DNA of 64,000 bases, taken from the NCBI GenBank assembly GCA_030263475.1, contig SZPC01000007.1, positions 1 through 64,000 on the forward strand. The letters are read 5' to 3'. Position 1 is the first letter of the stretch. Each line of letters begins with the position of its first letter. This DNA comes from OLB4 sp002050165. Lineage in GTDB: Bacteria; Bacteroidota; Ignavibacteria; Tepidaquicellales; Tepidaquicellaceae. Under the pieces are notes generated by a model. The model was given only the letters and a program-made list of their open reading frames with translations. It made no database searches and was not told the DNA's origin. Shown piece after piece: positions 26,771-36,692 of this stretch. Both the position numbers and the translations under genes were made by a program.

Positions 26771-29284
26771 TTATTTTATTAGTAACATTCTTTTTGAGTC
26801 AATGAAAACAGGAGAATCAGATAAACTGTTTTTCACAGTGAGCCGATAAATATAAATACCGCTTGCTAAATTGGAACCATCAAAACTAACCTGATAATTG
26901 CCTGCTTGCAATTGCGAGTTAACCAAAGTTGTAATTTTCCTGCCGAGCAGGTCAAAAACCTCAATTTGTGCGTTTCCTTCATCGGCTAAAGAGAAACTGA
27001 AATTAGTTATAGGGTTAAACGGATTAGGGAAATTTTGTGAAAGTGAATATTTAAGCGGAATCTCACCGTTCCCTGTTACAGCGGATGTATTTTCATAACC
27101 CCAAATTTTTATATCGTCAATGTACCATCCGTCATAGGTTACCGCAATATCGCTTTTAAACATGAACCTAAATTTAACCGAGTGACCAATGTAAGGTGTG
27201 AGGTCCATGGATTCTTCTATCCATTCAGACTGAGTACCGTTAAAAAGTGGTTGACCGTTTGGTTGAAAACTTCCGCTTCCGGGTCTGGTTTTTTTACCGG
27301 CGAGCGCTATCCAGGTTGAACCGTTATTTGTTGATACTTGTACTTGTCCGTAATCATAACCCGGCTCCATTGAAAATTTTGTCCTGAATGAGAGCTTGAC
27401 AGAATTAAATGTACCCAAAGGAATAGTATTTACCATCGTAAGAATATTCGTAACGTTATTTCCATAGTTTCCGGATCTCGAATCTGTAAATGATGTAGGT
27501 GGTGAATAAAACGATGAAGAAGTGGTATCCCATACATTCGAGCCAGAACCGGTAGCTGTCCAGTTAGGTGATTTTGAATTTGCCTTATCGAATAATAAAA
27601 CCGTAGAAGTACCGAGCATTAAAGTTAACGTATCCTGACTCACGGTCGCATTATCAATTTTTACTTTAACAAGCAGATTTGTTTCCTGTCCATTGAGTAT
27701 ATTTTCATTTACAATAAACACGAACGGATCTGCGCTGTTGTTTTTAGTTTGTAGAAAACCAAAATCCCCGAAATTTTTATTCATGCTCAACCCTGCTACT
27801 CCCGAATCGAGCGGAATAAGTTCTGCGGAAACATTTGAAGCGTTTTGTTTGCCAACGCTTTTCAGACTAATATACAACCTTGAAGTATCACCTGCATCCA
27901 GTCCCGAGCCTTCAGCTAAATCGAAACTTTTATATTGGACATATTCACCAGCAACACCTGCAAAGAAAATGTTAGGCTGAAGATTTTGCATAACAAGTGG
28001 GATTATACGCGATTGCTGTGGCCAGAAACCGTCTGATGAAGTGCCAACTTCCGGTGTAATCGAAATGCAATGTACGTGTCCTGAATCGTTATACATCCAG
28101 TCATCAGAAGAGCCCCTTACTTCGTAGCCGACTGTTTGAGAAGCGGTTCCCGGTAAGTAACCGTTGTAAGATGACATTTCCTGTGTAAATGCCTTAAAGA
28201 TTAAAGAATCGGGTGTCTGCACCGGATCTATCCAAGCCCATGGGTATATATAGAGGTTGCTGTATGAGTGATAAAAAAGCGCATTTTGAAAATTCTTTGA
28301 ATTAACAAAATTTTGAATAGTTTGTGTTTCTGGTTCGGAGAAAGGCGCTGTTCCACGGTATGTATCGGATGACGGACTCGTAGATGAACCACCGTTAGGA
28401 GAATTCCAAAACTGATAGAGACCGAAATTTCTGTTTAGGTCAATTCCGTTGGTTGCCGGCTGATACACATTAGTATCTACATTGCGCAAATTTTTCCTTC
28501 GCATTCCACCACCGTTGGGTCTGTGCTTTCGGTTATATTTGTAGCCTTCAGGGTTGACAAACGGGATGAAATACATATCGCGGTTTTCAAGAAGAAATTT
28601 GACGGTTTCATTAGTTGGATAATTTTCAAGGAGGTAGATTGTGTAATACATCATCAACATTACAGTAATCGCTTCCCTTGAATGAATTAATGCCGTATAT
28701 AAAACCTGTGGTCTGTTATTTGTTTGATCCGGGTCTTTCGTTAAACGATAAGCCCATATGGGAGTACCGTTATATGCAGTGCCGATTTGAAACTTTGATG
28801 ACATTAATTGCGGATATAATGTCCGCAGGGAATCGAGCATACCAAGTGTTTGTTCGAAAGTATAATATCCGCCCATTGCTCCAAGTGGAAAATTTGATAC
28901 GTTATCAACTTCTCTAATCATGTCCAACTGATGTTGATATTCCTGATTATCAAGTTCAGGAAATTTCAGGTACACTTGGTTATACCAATCGTTATAAATT
29001 ATTTCATACCTAATACCAAGTTTCTTTATTATATCCAATTCAGATCCAAAAAGGTAAGCTATTACACAGCTACCTTCTTTATCCGGTTCTGCGTGGTCAA
29101 TAGCAACGCCGGCTTGCGATAATTTTTTGATTGCATCACCTTCGGTGAAAATTTTTAAAACTACTGTTCTGTTGGGATCATCAGAAAATGTTACACTACT
29201 TTGTTCGTTTGCATTTAGTGACAAATACAATACGACAACAATCAATAAAGGGAAAAAAAATTTCCCATAAGTTTTGAGCTTCAT
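26771..29284 (-). CDS. Secreted M14 zinc carboxypeptidase with T9SS sorting domain
   Basis: M14 enzymes remove C-terminal residues. At 837 aa the protein has a signal peptide, a propeptide, and the catalytic domain with zinc ligands His201 and Glu204 ('HSREA') and His339 ('FYHSYSN'), substrate-binding 'GIDLNRNFG', and the catalytic-Glu region 'TPEVG'. A ~120-residue jelly-roll-like domain follows ('MVNTIPLGTFNSVKLSFRTK', then 'YDGWYIDDIKIWG'), and then the T9SS signal 'QNFPNPFNPITNFSF...SKRMLLIK'. It is the first gene of the minus-strand peptidase cluster and is divergent from recG. Confidence 0.93.
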   Translation of the reverse strand: MKLKTYGKFFFPLLIVVVLYLSLNANEQSSVTFSDDPNRTVVLKIFTEGDAIKKLSQAGVAIDHAEPDKEGSCVIAYLFGSELDIIKKLGIRYEIIYNDWYNQVYLKFPELDNQEYQHQLDMIREVDNVSNFPLGAMGGYYTFEQTLGMLDSLRTLYPQLMSSKFQIGTAYNGTPIWAYRLTKDPDQTNNRPQVLYTALIHSREAITVMLMMYYTIYLLENYPTNETVKFLLENRDMYFIPFVNPEGYKYNRKHRPNGGGMRRKNLRNVDTNVYQPATNGIDLNRNFGLYQFWNSPNGGSSTSPSSDTYRGTAPFSEPETQTIQNFVNSKNFQNALFYHSYSNLYIYPWAWIDPVQTPDSLIFKAFTQEMSSYNGYLPGTASQTVGYEVRGSSDDWMYNDSGHVHCISITPEVGTSSDGFWPQQSRIIPLVMQNLQPNIFFAGVAGEYVQYKSFDLAEGSGLDAGDTSRLYISLKSVGKQNASNVSAELIPLDSGVAGLSMNKNFGDFGFLQTKNNSADPFVFIVNENILNGQETNLLVKVKIDNATVSQDTLTLMLGTSTVLLFDKANSKSPNWTATGSGSNVWDTTSSSFYSPPTSFTDSRSGNYGNNVTNILTMVNTIPLGTFNSVKLSFRTKFSMEPGYDYGQVQVSTNNGSTWIALAGKKTRPGSGSFQPNGQPLFNGTQSEWIEESMDLTPYIGHSVKFRFMFKSDIAVTYDGWYIDDIKIWGYENTSAVTGNGEIPLKYSLSQNFPNPFNPITNFSFSLADEGNAQIEVFDLLGRKITTLVNSQLQAGNYQVSFDGSNLASGIYIYRLTVKNSLSDSPVFIDSKRMLLIK

Positions 29285-29400
29285 TATTATCTATAATGCT
29301 TTTTGAGATAAAATTAAATTAAATTATCCTGTTTTATTATTCAATCCTATATATTTTTTAAAACAATTAAATTTCATTAATAATTAAGAGTCAGACCTGA

Positions 29401-31488
29401 TTGGAATTGAAATATTTAAAAGGTGTAGGTCCCAAAAGAGCTGAAGCCTTAAGTAAAATCGGTATAACGGACATTCAACAATTTCTTCGTTTAGTTCCGA
29501 GAATTTACCTTAAACAAGTACCCATATCACGTCTTCGGTTCCATTCCGATGGGAATGTACTAATCAATTGCACGATTACGGAAATCATTAAACCACGAAA
29601 GACCAATCACCCGTATAAACTTTACGTTTCTGATAACACCGGAATTGCAGAAATTCCGATATTTGGCGGTGGTGAATTCCGGACAAAACAGTTCAGATTG
29701 AATGATAAATTTCTATTCTGGGGAAAGTTGTCCGATAACCACAACAAATGGGCGCTAAAGCTGGATTACAGAGATCATTTGAAAATTGATGATGAAAACG
29801 TTAACGAAATGGTGAAGTTCAGATTGTTACCGGTTTATGAGTTGTCAGGTGAATTAAAAAAAACGTGGATAAGACCACTGCTATTTACAAAAATAGTTTT
29901 CAATGCGTTCACAGAGATTTTCAGAAATTCAAAATTTAAAGTTGAAGAGACATTACCAGTTGCAATTCTGGACTCGCTAAGTCTCCGGAATCTTGAAGAC
30001 GCTATCAGGAGAATTAACTTTCCTATAGTTGAAAGCGATATCGAAACTTCAAGAAGACGATTAGCATTCGACGAGTTGTTTTACCTCGAAATCATGATAG
30101 CCCTTAGGAAGAATTTTCAAAATACCAGCGGTAAAGGTATAAGTTTTAATTCAGGTTTAAATAAAATTCAATCAGAGTTTGAAGGAAAATTACCATTCAA
30201 TCTTACAAACGCACAAAAGAAGGTAATTTCTGAAATTAAAAATGACATGGCTTCAGAAAAGTCCATGAACCGGTTACTACAGGGTGACGTTGGAAGCGGT
30301 AAGACGATAGTTGCAGTAATTTCTATGTTGAATGCTATGGATAACGGATACCAATCAGCTTTAATGTGCCCAACTGAAATTCTCGCTCAGCAACACTATA
30401 TAACAATTAAAAACCTCACTGAAAAAATCGGGGTGAATGTAACGCTATTAACCGGTGGACAGAGAAAAGTCGTCAGGGAGAAATTACTTTCAGGAATTAA
30501 GACCGGTGAAAGCAATATAATTATCGGAACTCACGCACTTATACAGGACAAGGTCGAGTTTAACAAACTTGGATTGATAGTTATAGATGAACAGCACAAA
30601 TTCGGCGTTATGCAAAGGGCAAAGTTAAAGGAAAAGGGAAATAATCCCGATACTTTGATTATGACAGCTACACCGATTCCGAGAACGTTATCGTTGACTG
30701 TTTACGGAAACCTTGATGTCTCGATAATTGATGAACTGCCAGTAGGTAGAATTCCGGTTAAAACTGTACTAAGGCGAGAAGAGGAAAAGCCTGAAGTATT
30801 TGAATTTATTCGTGGCGAAGTAAAAAAGGGAAGGCAAGTTTATATTATATTTCCCTTAATCGAAGAATCAGAAAAACTTGATCTGAAAGCTGCTGAAACA
30901 AATTTTGAGATTTTAAAAAATAAAATCTTTCCTGATTTGAGAGTGGGAATGGTGCATGGCAGAGTCCTTTGGTATGAGAAAGATGAAGAGATGGAAAAAT
31001 TCAAAAACAAGGAGCTCGATATCCTCGTTGCAACAACAGTGATTGAGGTTGGAATAGATATCCCAAATGCAAATATTATGTTGATAGAAGATGCTCACAG
31101 ATTTGGTTTATCCCAACTTCACCAGTTGAGGGGACGAGTTGGCAGAGGAGCGGAACAATCGTATTGCATTCTGATTTCCAATTCTGGTGACGAACACGTC
31201 AATAGCAGGTTACAAATTATGTGTGAAACGTCGGATGGGTTCAAGATTGCAGAAGAGGATATGAAACTCAGAGGTCCGGGAGAATTCTTTGGTACTAAAC
31301 AAAGCGGAATATTTAACTTTTCCTGCACAGACCTGAACAAAGACAGCGACATTTTAATTAAAGCGAGGGATGAAGCATTTAAAATTATTGAAGCTGATCC
31401 GATGCTTAGAATGGATATAAACAAACCTATACGCGATAACTTCATTAAGAATTATAAAGATTCTTTATATCTTATTCAAATTGCATGA
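29401..31488 (+). CDS. recG: ATP-dependent DNA helicase RecG
   Basis: RecG remodels stalled replication forks and branched DNA. The 695-aa protein has the N-terminal wedge ('LKGVGPKRAEALSKIGI'), an OB-like segment, and the SF2 helicase core: Walker A 'QGDVGSGKT', 'IIGTHALIQ', the DEAH-type box 'VIDEQHKFG', 'TATPIPRTL', and 'LRGRVGRG' near the end. Length is typical. The start is TTG at 29401, directly after an in-frame TGA; a second TTG is two codons on. It is followed 13 bp later by the sugar-transferase gene, probably in one transcript. Confidence 0.96.
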   Translation: MELKYLKGVGPKRAEALSKIGITDIQQFLRLVPRIYLKQVPISRLRFHSDGNVLINCTITEIIKPRKTNHPYKLYVSDNTGIAEIPIFGGGEFRTKQFRLNDKFLFWGKLSDNHNKWALKLDYRDHLKIDDENVNEMVKFRLLPVYELSGELKKTWIRPLLFTKIVFNAFTEIFRNSKFKVEETLPVAILDSLSLRNLEDAIRRINFPIVESDIETSRRRLAFDELFYLEIMIALRKNFQNTSGKGISFNSGLNKIQSEFEGKLPFNLTNAQKKVISEIKNDMASEKSMNRLLQGDVGSGKTIVAVISMLNAMDNGYQSALMCPTEILAQQHYITIKNLTEKIGVNVTLLTGGQRKVVREKLLSGIKTGESNIIIGTHALIQDKVEFNKLGLIVIDEQHKFGVMQRAKLKEKGNNPDTLIMTATPIPRTLSLTVYGNLDVSIIDELPVGRIPVKTVLRREEEKPEVFEFIRGEVKKGRQVYIIFPLIEESEKLDLKAAETNFEILKNKIFPDLRVGMVHGRVLWYEKDEEMEKFKNKELDILVATTVIEVGIDIPNANIMLIEDAHRFGLSQLHQLRGRVGRGAEQSYCILISNSGDEHVNSRLQIMCETSDGFKIAEEDMKLRGPGEFFGTKQSGIFNFSCTDLNKDSDILIKARDEAFKIIEADPMLRMDINKPIRDNFIKNYKDSLYLIQIA

Positions 31489-31501
31489 CGAATTTTAAAG
31501 T

Positions 31502-32917
31502 ATGAAAACTTCTACAAAAGTTGAAATTGGTATTCCATTGTTATTGGTTATTTCTGATTGTATTGCAGTTTTGTTATCCTATTTAATTTCCTATGAACTG
31601 AGGTTCTTTACTTTTTTCGACGAACTTCTACCGAGAGATACTGCATTACCTGAAATTGAAGAGTATATTATTTTTTCTCTCATCATTTTACCGATCTGGG
31701 TAATCGTTTTCCAGTCATATAAAATGTACAGGTTAAAAAGAGTCGTGTTCATATTTGACGAATTGTCCGATATCGTTAAAGCATCAACAGTCAGCGTGAT
31801 TTTTACGATGGCGTTGGTGTTCTTTTACCGGGAGTATTCATACTCAAGAGTTGTATTTGTGATGAGTTGGTTTTTCGCGATTATACTGATAACAATTTTC
31901 CGCTACCTTGTTCTCAAATTTGAGAAGACCCTTTACAATAATAATATTGGAGTAAAGCGTGTCGCTATTGTTGGCGTGAACGATATATCAGAAAAAATTT
32001 ACAAGAAACTTTGCAATGAAACATTTCTCGGATTACACTTTGTAGGCTATTTTACAAAAAACAATACTGACGAATCAGGGATAACAGATCTTAAACGAAT
32101 TGGAAGTTACGATAATCTGCCGGTAATGATACGTAAAGAGAAAATTGATAACCTGATTGTTGCGCTTAAATCAGAGGATCACGGGGACGTTTTTCCACTG
32201 ATAAAAAAATGTGAGGGGTTAAATATTGAATTCATGTTTGCGCCGGACTATTTCAATATACTGACAAGTAAGTTAAAAATTGAGGAACTCGAGGGAATTC
32301 CTTTTATGAAACTTAAATCTATACCGCTGAACATTTGGAAAAGAATCGTTAAACGGTTGTTCGATATTATTACTGCATCAATTTTGATATTTATTTTTTC
32401 ACCTGTCATGCTGATAATAGCCGTATTGGTGAAGTTCACATCGCCCGGACCCGTTTTTTACAGGCAAGAGAGAGTCGGACTTGACGGAGTGAAGTTCAAT
32501 ATGATTAAGTTCAGGTCAATGATAGTAGATGCTGAAAAAGAGGGGCCGAAATTTGCAGACGAACAATTGTCAAGATATACAGTAGTCGGTAAATGGCTAC
32601 GCAAGTATAGTTTGGATGAACTTCCACAGTTTTTCAACGTGTTGAATGGCAGTATGAGCATGGTTGGGCCGCGTCCGGAAAGAGAATTTTTCATTAACCA
32701 GCTTAAAGATGAAATAGACAACTTCCTTGAGCGGCATCGAGTTAAAGCAGGTGTAACAGGCTGGTCGCAGGTCAACGGATTGAGGGGGGCTAAAACGTCA
32801 TACCAGACCAGAATAGAATACGACATTTATTACATTGAAAATTGGTCTTTGGCATTTGATATTAAAATTATTTTTAAAACTTTGAAAGAAATGTTGTTCT
32901 CAAAAGAGGCTTTCTGA
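31502..32917 (+). CDS. Polyprenyl-phosphate sugar phosphotransferase (WbaP/WcaJ family)
   Basis: This enzyme starts surface polysaccharide synthesis by moving a hexose-1-phosphate from its UDP-sugar to undecaprenyl phosphate in the inner membrane. The 471-aa protein has four N-terminal membrane helices, a soluble NAD-binding-like domain ('VKRVAIVGVNDISEKIYKKL'), a fifth helix, and the catalytic domain with 'KFTSPGPVFYRQERVG', 'KFRSM', 'KYSLDELPQFFNVL', 'MSMVGPRP' and 'GVTGWSQVNGLRG'. The donor sugar cannot be read from sequence. No other polysaccharide genes are adjacent. Confidence 0.92.
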   Translation: MKTSTKVEIGIPLLLVISDCIAVLLSYLISYELRFFTFFDELLPRDTALPEIEEYIIFSLIILPIWVIVFQSYKMYRLKRVVFIFDELSDIVKASTVSVIFTMALVFFYREYSYSRVVFVMSWFFAIILITIFRYLVLKFEKTLYNNNIGVKRVAIVGVNDISEKIYKKLCNETFLGLHFVGYFTKNNTDESGITDLKRIGSYDNLPVMIRKEKIDNLIVALKSEDHGDVFPLIKKCEGLNIEFMFAPDYFNILTSKLKIEELEGIPFMKLKSIPLNIWKRIVKRLFDIITASILIFIFSPVMLIIAVLVKFTSPGPVFYRQERVGLDGVKFNMIKFRSMIVDAEKEGPKFADEQLSRYTVVGKWLRKYSLDELPQFFNVLNGSMSMVGPRPEREFFINQLKDEIDNFLERHRVKAGVTGWSQVNGLRGAKTSYQTRIEYDIYYIENWSLAFDIKIIFKTLKEMLFSKEAF

Positions 32918-32918
32918 T

Positions 32919-33296
32919 TTGATTCCGGTTATAATTTTTTTCGGTCATACGATATTCGCGGTTTATATTTTCGCCAGATCCTATCAGGATGAGGGGACAA
33001 TGCAGGCATTCCTTAATATTGCCTTCATTATAATCTTGTTTGCTGTTGGATGGACTGTTACTGATTTTTTTACCGGTTTCATTCTCCCTGCAGAAGGGTG
33101 GAAAATACCTATCCCGGGCAATAACTTCATAATGGGTTTGTTAAAACTCACCGGGTTCTACATTCCGGTTGATGGTAATATCGCAAGGCTTGCACCTAAA
33201 GATTCTATTTCGCTCATCTTGTTGTCGATAGTAGAATATTATTTCTATAAATTCTTTTTCGGGAAGACAAAGGAAGTACTTAAAGTTGAAAAATAG
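32919..33296 (+). CDS. Small multi-pass membrane protein
   Basis: This 125-aa protein has about three hydrophobic segments, a central loop ('PAEGWKIPIPGNNF') and a basic tail. The start is TTG at 32919, behind GAGG and 1 bp after the sugar-transferase stop. Its end overlaps the next gene by 11 bp. This tight packing implies coexpression and perhaps a role in exporting or anchoring the products of its neighbours. No family is recognised. Confidence 0.6.
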   Translation: MIPVIIFFGHTIFAVYIFARSYQDEGTMQAFLNIAFIIILFAVGWTVTDFFTGFILPAEGWKIPIPGNNFIMGLLKLTGFYIPVDGNIARLAPKDSISLILLSIVEYYFYKFFFGKTKEVLKVEK

Positions 33297-35343
33297 TAAA
33301 TCATATAAGTTATTCGTCGCAGTTGTTTCCACCGTTATACTTTCTTTTACAGTAATGGATAATAACCATGTTCAGGAAAATTCAATTAAACTCGCTTTTG
33401 TAACCTATAATGATTTTGGAAACAACCTTTATCTGGATAATATTTCAATCGGAACAAGGAGTTCTTACGATCTTGAATTAACCAATATAACAGGAATTGA
33501 AAAAGATACCGCCTATCTTCCGGAAACAAGTTCTGTGAAAGTTTTGCCGACAGTTGTTATTACAAATGTAGGATACAGTTCAAGTCTCGATTCGATTATG
33601 GCGTACATTAAAATTGATGAGATTTCCGTTTTTGATTCCGTTTTTTCACCTGGAATAATTGCAGGTGGGGTTTCAGTTGTCAGGTTCGATTCTATTTCCA
33701 TTCCTGCGGATATTAGTTTTACTGTTAATACATGGATTTCAAATCCTGTTGATTCAAACTTTTCTAACGATACTATAACTTTCAGTTCTGTGTACAAACA
33801 AGGATTCAGGAAAAAAGTTTTAATTGAAACATTTACCAGCGCAACCAGTTACTCATCAGCTTTAAATGACCCGTATCTGAATTTTTTTGTTAATCAGAAT
33901 TTCGGGAACGTAAATGCAGTGAAATATCACCGCAATGTTCCTGAACCAGGCAATGATTCAATGTATCTTGAAAACCCGGTACAACTCGATTCATTGAGGG
34001 ATTATTATTTTAACTTTCAGGTACCCACGTCAATTATGACCGGACAAAAAATTTTGAATGCGCCATATAGCGTTAATTCAAATCTGCAAGAACCGGTCAA
34101 CAGCGAATTGGAATTGGGTGTCCCCTTGAATATTACAGTTAATGATACAATAGTAAATGGTATCGTTACCGCTGATATTAATATTGAGATTACATCAAAA
34201 CTTCCGGATGGTAATTGGAAGCTTAAAGTAATTGTTGCTGAACGTTATAAATCCTATGATTCTATCCCGGTAGAATGGACACAATCTGAATTTTTCGATG
34301 TGTTTAAAAAAGCATATCCGGGTATCAGTGGCGTATCTATTCCCGTAAATCATGGGACATATAATTATCAATACAATTTTCCGGTTGAACCTCAATGGGC
34401 GGATAGTTTATTATACACGCTTGTTTACGTTCAAAACGATTATGACAGAATGGTAATCAATTCCGGCAAATCAATTACCGATACTATGGTGGGAGTTAAT
34501 ATGATAACGGATAATATAACACAGAACTTACCCGGTAAGGGAAATTATTTTGGTCAGTTCTCGGTACCGTCGGATGGTAATTTTTCCGGATTTGGTTCAG
34601 ATGGTTCCGGAAATGGTTTCTATCTTCAGAATTTTGAGGGCGGTTTTATGTCAGGGAACTGGACTCGCTCACAACCAATATGGTTCATAAGTTTTAGAGA
34701 ATCAGGTGGAGTGAACGGAACATTGTTTGGTGGGAGTAATTGTATTGTTATGCCTTTTTATGAATATAGGGTCAGGGGTATTTACGATACGCTTTTTTCT
34801 CCGGTGATAAATGGCGCTGATAGCGATGATACATTATTTTTTAATTATGCGTACGCCCAGTATCTCAGCACTTATTCGGACAGTTTAAAAGTTTTGATAT
34901 CAACTGACGGAGGAGTAACATATTCAAATGAAATATTTAACAAGGGTGGTGAAGAACTTGCTACAGCGCCGTCAACGACAATTACCTTTAGTCCTACCGG
35001 AGCAAATCAATGGGGGACTTTTATTTTTCCGCTACAGAATATTTTTACTGATGAAAATGAACCCGGTATTTCACCCGAAACAGTTGAACTTTATCAAAAC
35101 TATCCGAACCCGTTCAATCCTTCAACTAATATCAGGTTTTACTCTCCGGGAAATAGTAACCTCACATTGGAAATTTTCGATATTTCCGGTAGATTAATAA
35201 AAAGATTGATTAACAACGAAGCTTACAACGAGGGGTTTCATACCGTTATATTCAATGCGACCGGGTTAAGTTCGGGAGTTTATTTTTACCGGCTCAGTGC
35301 GGGCAGTTTTGTAACATCGAGGAAAATGCTTTTGGTGAAATAG
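33286..35343 (+). CDS. Secreted Omp28-like protein with T9SS sorting domain
   Basis: The 685-aa product has a signal-like N-terminus, an Ig-like beta domain (~40-175), then a region resembling Omp28-type thioredoxin-fold proteins ('KVLIETFTSATSYSS', 'NAVKYHRNVP'), though the usual CxxC is absent. A further beta domain and the T9SS signal ('QNYPNPFNPSTNIRF...SRKMLLVK') follow. The start is TTG at 33286, inside the end of the previous gene; AAGGAAG lies about 15 bp upstream. It is predicted to be surface-exposed. The Omp28 assignment rests on pattern only. Confidence 0.75.
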   Translation: MKNSKSYKLFVAVVSTVILSFTVMDNNHVQENSIKLAFVTYNDFGNNLYLDNISIGTRSSYDLELTNITGIEKDTAYLPETSSVKVLPTVVITNVGYSSSLDSIMAYIKIDEISVFDSVFSPGIIAGGVSVVRFDSISIPADISFTVNTWISNPVDSNFSNDTITFSSVYKQGFRKKVLIETFTSATSYSSALNDPYLNFFVNQNFGNVNAVKYHRNVPEPGNDSMYLENPVQLDSLRDYYFNFQVPTSIMTGQKILNAPYSVNSNLQEPVNSELELGVPLNITVNDTIVNGIVTADINIEITSKLPDGNWKLKVIVAERYKSYDSIPVEWTQSEFFDVFKKAYPGISGVSIPVNHGTYNYQYNFPVEPQWADSLLYTLVYVQNDYDRMVINSGKSITDTMVGVNMITDNITQNLPGKGNYFGQFSVPSDGNFSGFGSDGSGNGFYLQNFEGGFMSGNWTRSQPIWFISFRESGGVNGTLFGGSNCIVMPFYEYRVRGIYDTLFSPVINGADSDDTLFFNYAYAQYLSTYSDSLKVLISTDGGVTYSNEIFNKGGEELATAPSTTITFSPTGANQWGTFIFPLQNIFTDENEPGISPETVELYQNYPNPFNPSTNIRFYSPGNSNLTLEIFDISGRLIKRLINNEAYNEGFHTVIFNATGLSSGVYFYRLSAGSFVTSRKMLLVK

Positions 35344-36636
35344 TTATTGTTTGACTAATCTCATTACGGTTATTTCAGGTGGACAATTAAGTCTTATTGG
35401 GAGACCAACCGGAGCTAACCCCCTCGATACATAAAGAGAATTTCCACCGTGTCGGTACAATCCGCTGATATATTCACTTACAGTTGCCGCAAGTGAAATG
35501 TTTAAGTTTCCGAATTTTGCCAATACTACCTGACCGCCGTGAGTGTGGCCACTGAGCGTAAGGTCAATATTCTTTTCGGAAATATCTTTGAATAAATATG
35601 GTTTATGGTAGATTAAAACTTTTGTTATTTTATTATAATCCAATCCCGCTTTTCCCACTTTCTCTCTTGCATCAATAATTGCTTTATCCAGATAATCAAT
35701 AATTGCCTGGTTGTAACTTCCACCGCTATCCCGGGTATCATCTATACCGAGCAGGCAAAGTTTATCACCGTTTATATCGAGCAACTCTGATTCATTCCGC
35801 ATGATTTTTATCGGAGTTTCGTTTGAGATAATTTTTGATACTTCTTCAGCATCGGAAAAGTAATCATGGTTCCCGAGAGTAGCATATATGCCCTTATTTG
35901 TTTCGAGGCGTTTAAAAGCATTTGAGAATGGATGTGCTTCTTCAATCATAGAGTTTGTCAAATCACCGGATATGAACAGGTAATCACTGTTGAGATTATT
36001 TAATATTTCAACGTAATCGTTCATTAGTGATTCGTCCATATACGGACCGCTGTGAATATCGCTAATGAAAGTAAACTTAGTTCGAACAAATTCATCAGAA
36101 AGGTTCTTAACAGGAATATCAACATACTCAATCTTATAGTCATTTTTGTTCAACACGCCGAATCCCGCACCCACAAAGGCGTATGAGGAAACAATGGCGG
36201 ATGCGCCTGTAATAAACTTTCTTCTGGAATTGTCAAACTTTACTATGGCTTTATCATTTCTGATTTTTCCTAACCAATCTTTTGTAAGTTTAATTTTTGA
36301 GAACATCCATCCGAAGAGGGTAAATGGTGATTTTAAAATTTTCCCTACAAGAAGGTACAATCCGATGAAAACTATTGCAGCTTGAAAAATATAGAACGGG
36401 TATGTAATCAGATATTGCCAGAAACTTTCAAGTCCGGAAATAAATCCCCTGAAAATGAAATTTAAAAGGAGAGGAATATTGAAAAATAAAAAAGGAAAAG
36501 CCGCAAGATAAAACCTTGTCTTGCGGCTTAATGAGTTTGATTTTAAAAAATTATTGAACGTCCGATAAACAAGCCACTGCAATGAGAACAAAATCGTAGA
36601 AATAACTGCAAAAAATATAATATATCTTAGTTCCAT
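35344..36636 (-). CDS. Membrane metallophosphoesterase with internal twin-arginine motif
   Basis: This 430-aa protein has three to four N-terminal membrane helices, then 'SRRKFITGASA' (residues 137-147), a twin-arginine-like motif, then a calcineurin-type phosphoesterase domain: 'FISDIHSG', 'ISGDLTNS', 'LGNHDYFSD', 'YHKPY' and 'SGHTHGGQ' supply the two-metal ligands. It resembles YkuE/YaeI-type lipid-linked phosphohydrolases. The motif suggests that the catalytic domain is exported by Tat. It converges on the Omp28-like gene, with the two stop codons adjacent. Confidence 0.88.
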   Translation of the reverse strand: MELRYIIFFAVISTILFSLQWLVYRTFNNFLKSNSLSRKTRFYLAAFPFLFFNIPLLLNFIFRGFISGLESFWQYLITYPFYIFQAAIVFIGLYLLVGKILKSPFTLFGWMFSKIKLTKDWLGKIRNDKAIVKFDNSRRKFITGASAIVSSYAFVGAGFGVLNKNDYKIEYVDIPVKNLSDEFVRTKFTFISDIHSGPYMDESLMNDYVEILNNLNSDYLFISGDLTNSMIEEAHPFSNAFKRLETNKGIYATLGNHDYFSDAEEVSKIISNETPIKIMRNESELLDINGDKLCLLGIDDTRDSGGSYNQAIIDYLDKAIIDAREKVGKAGLDYNKITKVLIYHKPYLFKDISEKNIDLTLSGHTHGGQVVLAKFGNLNISLAATVSEYISGLYRHGGNSLYVSRGLAPVGLPIRLNCPPEITVMRLVKQ

Positions 36637-36692
36637 TATTCAAATTAACAGCGTACCGTTTGCATTAGTTTCAATCTGATATTGATAGCGAA

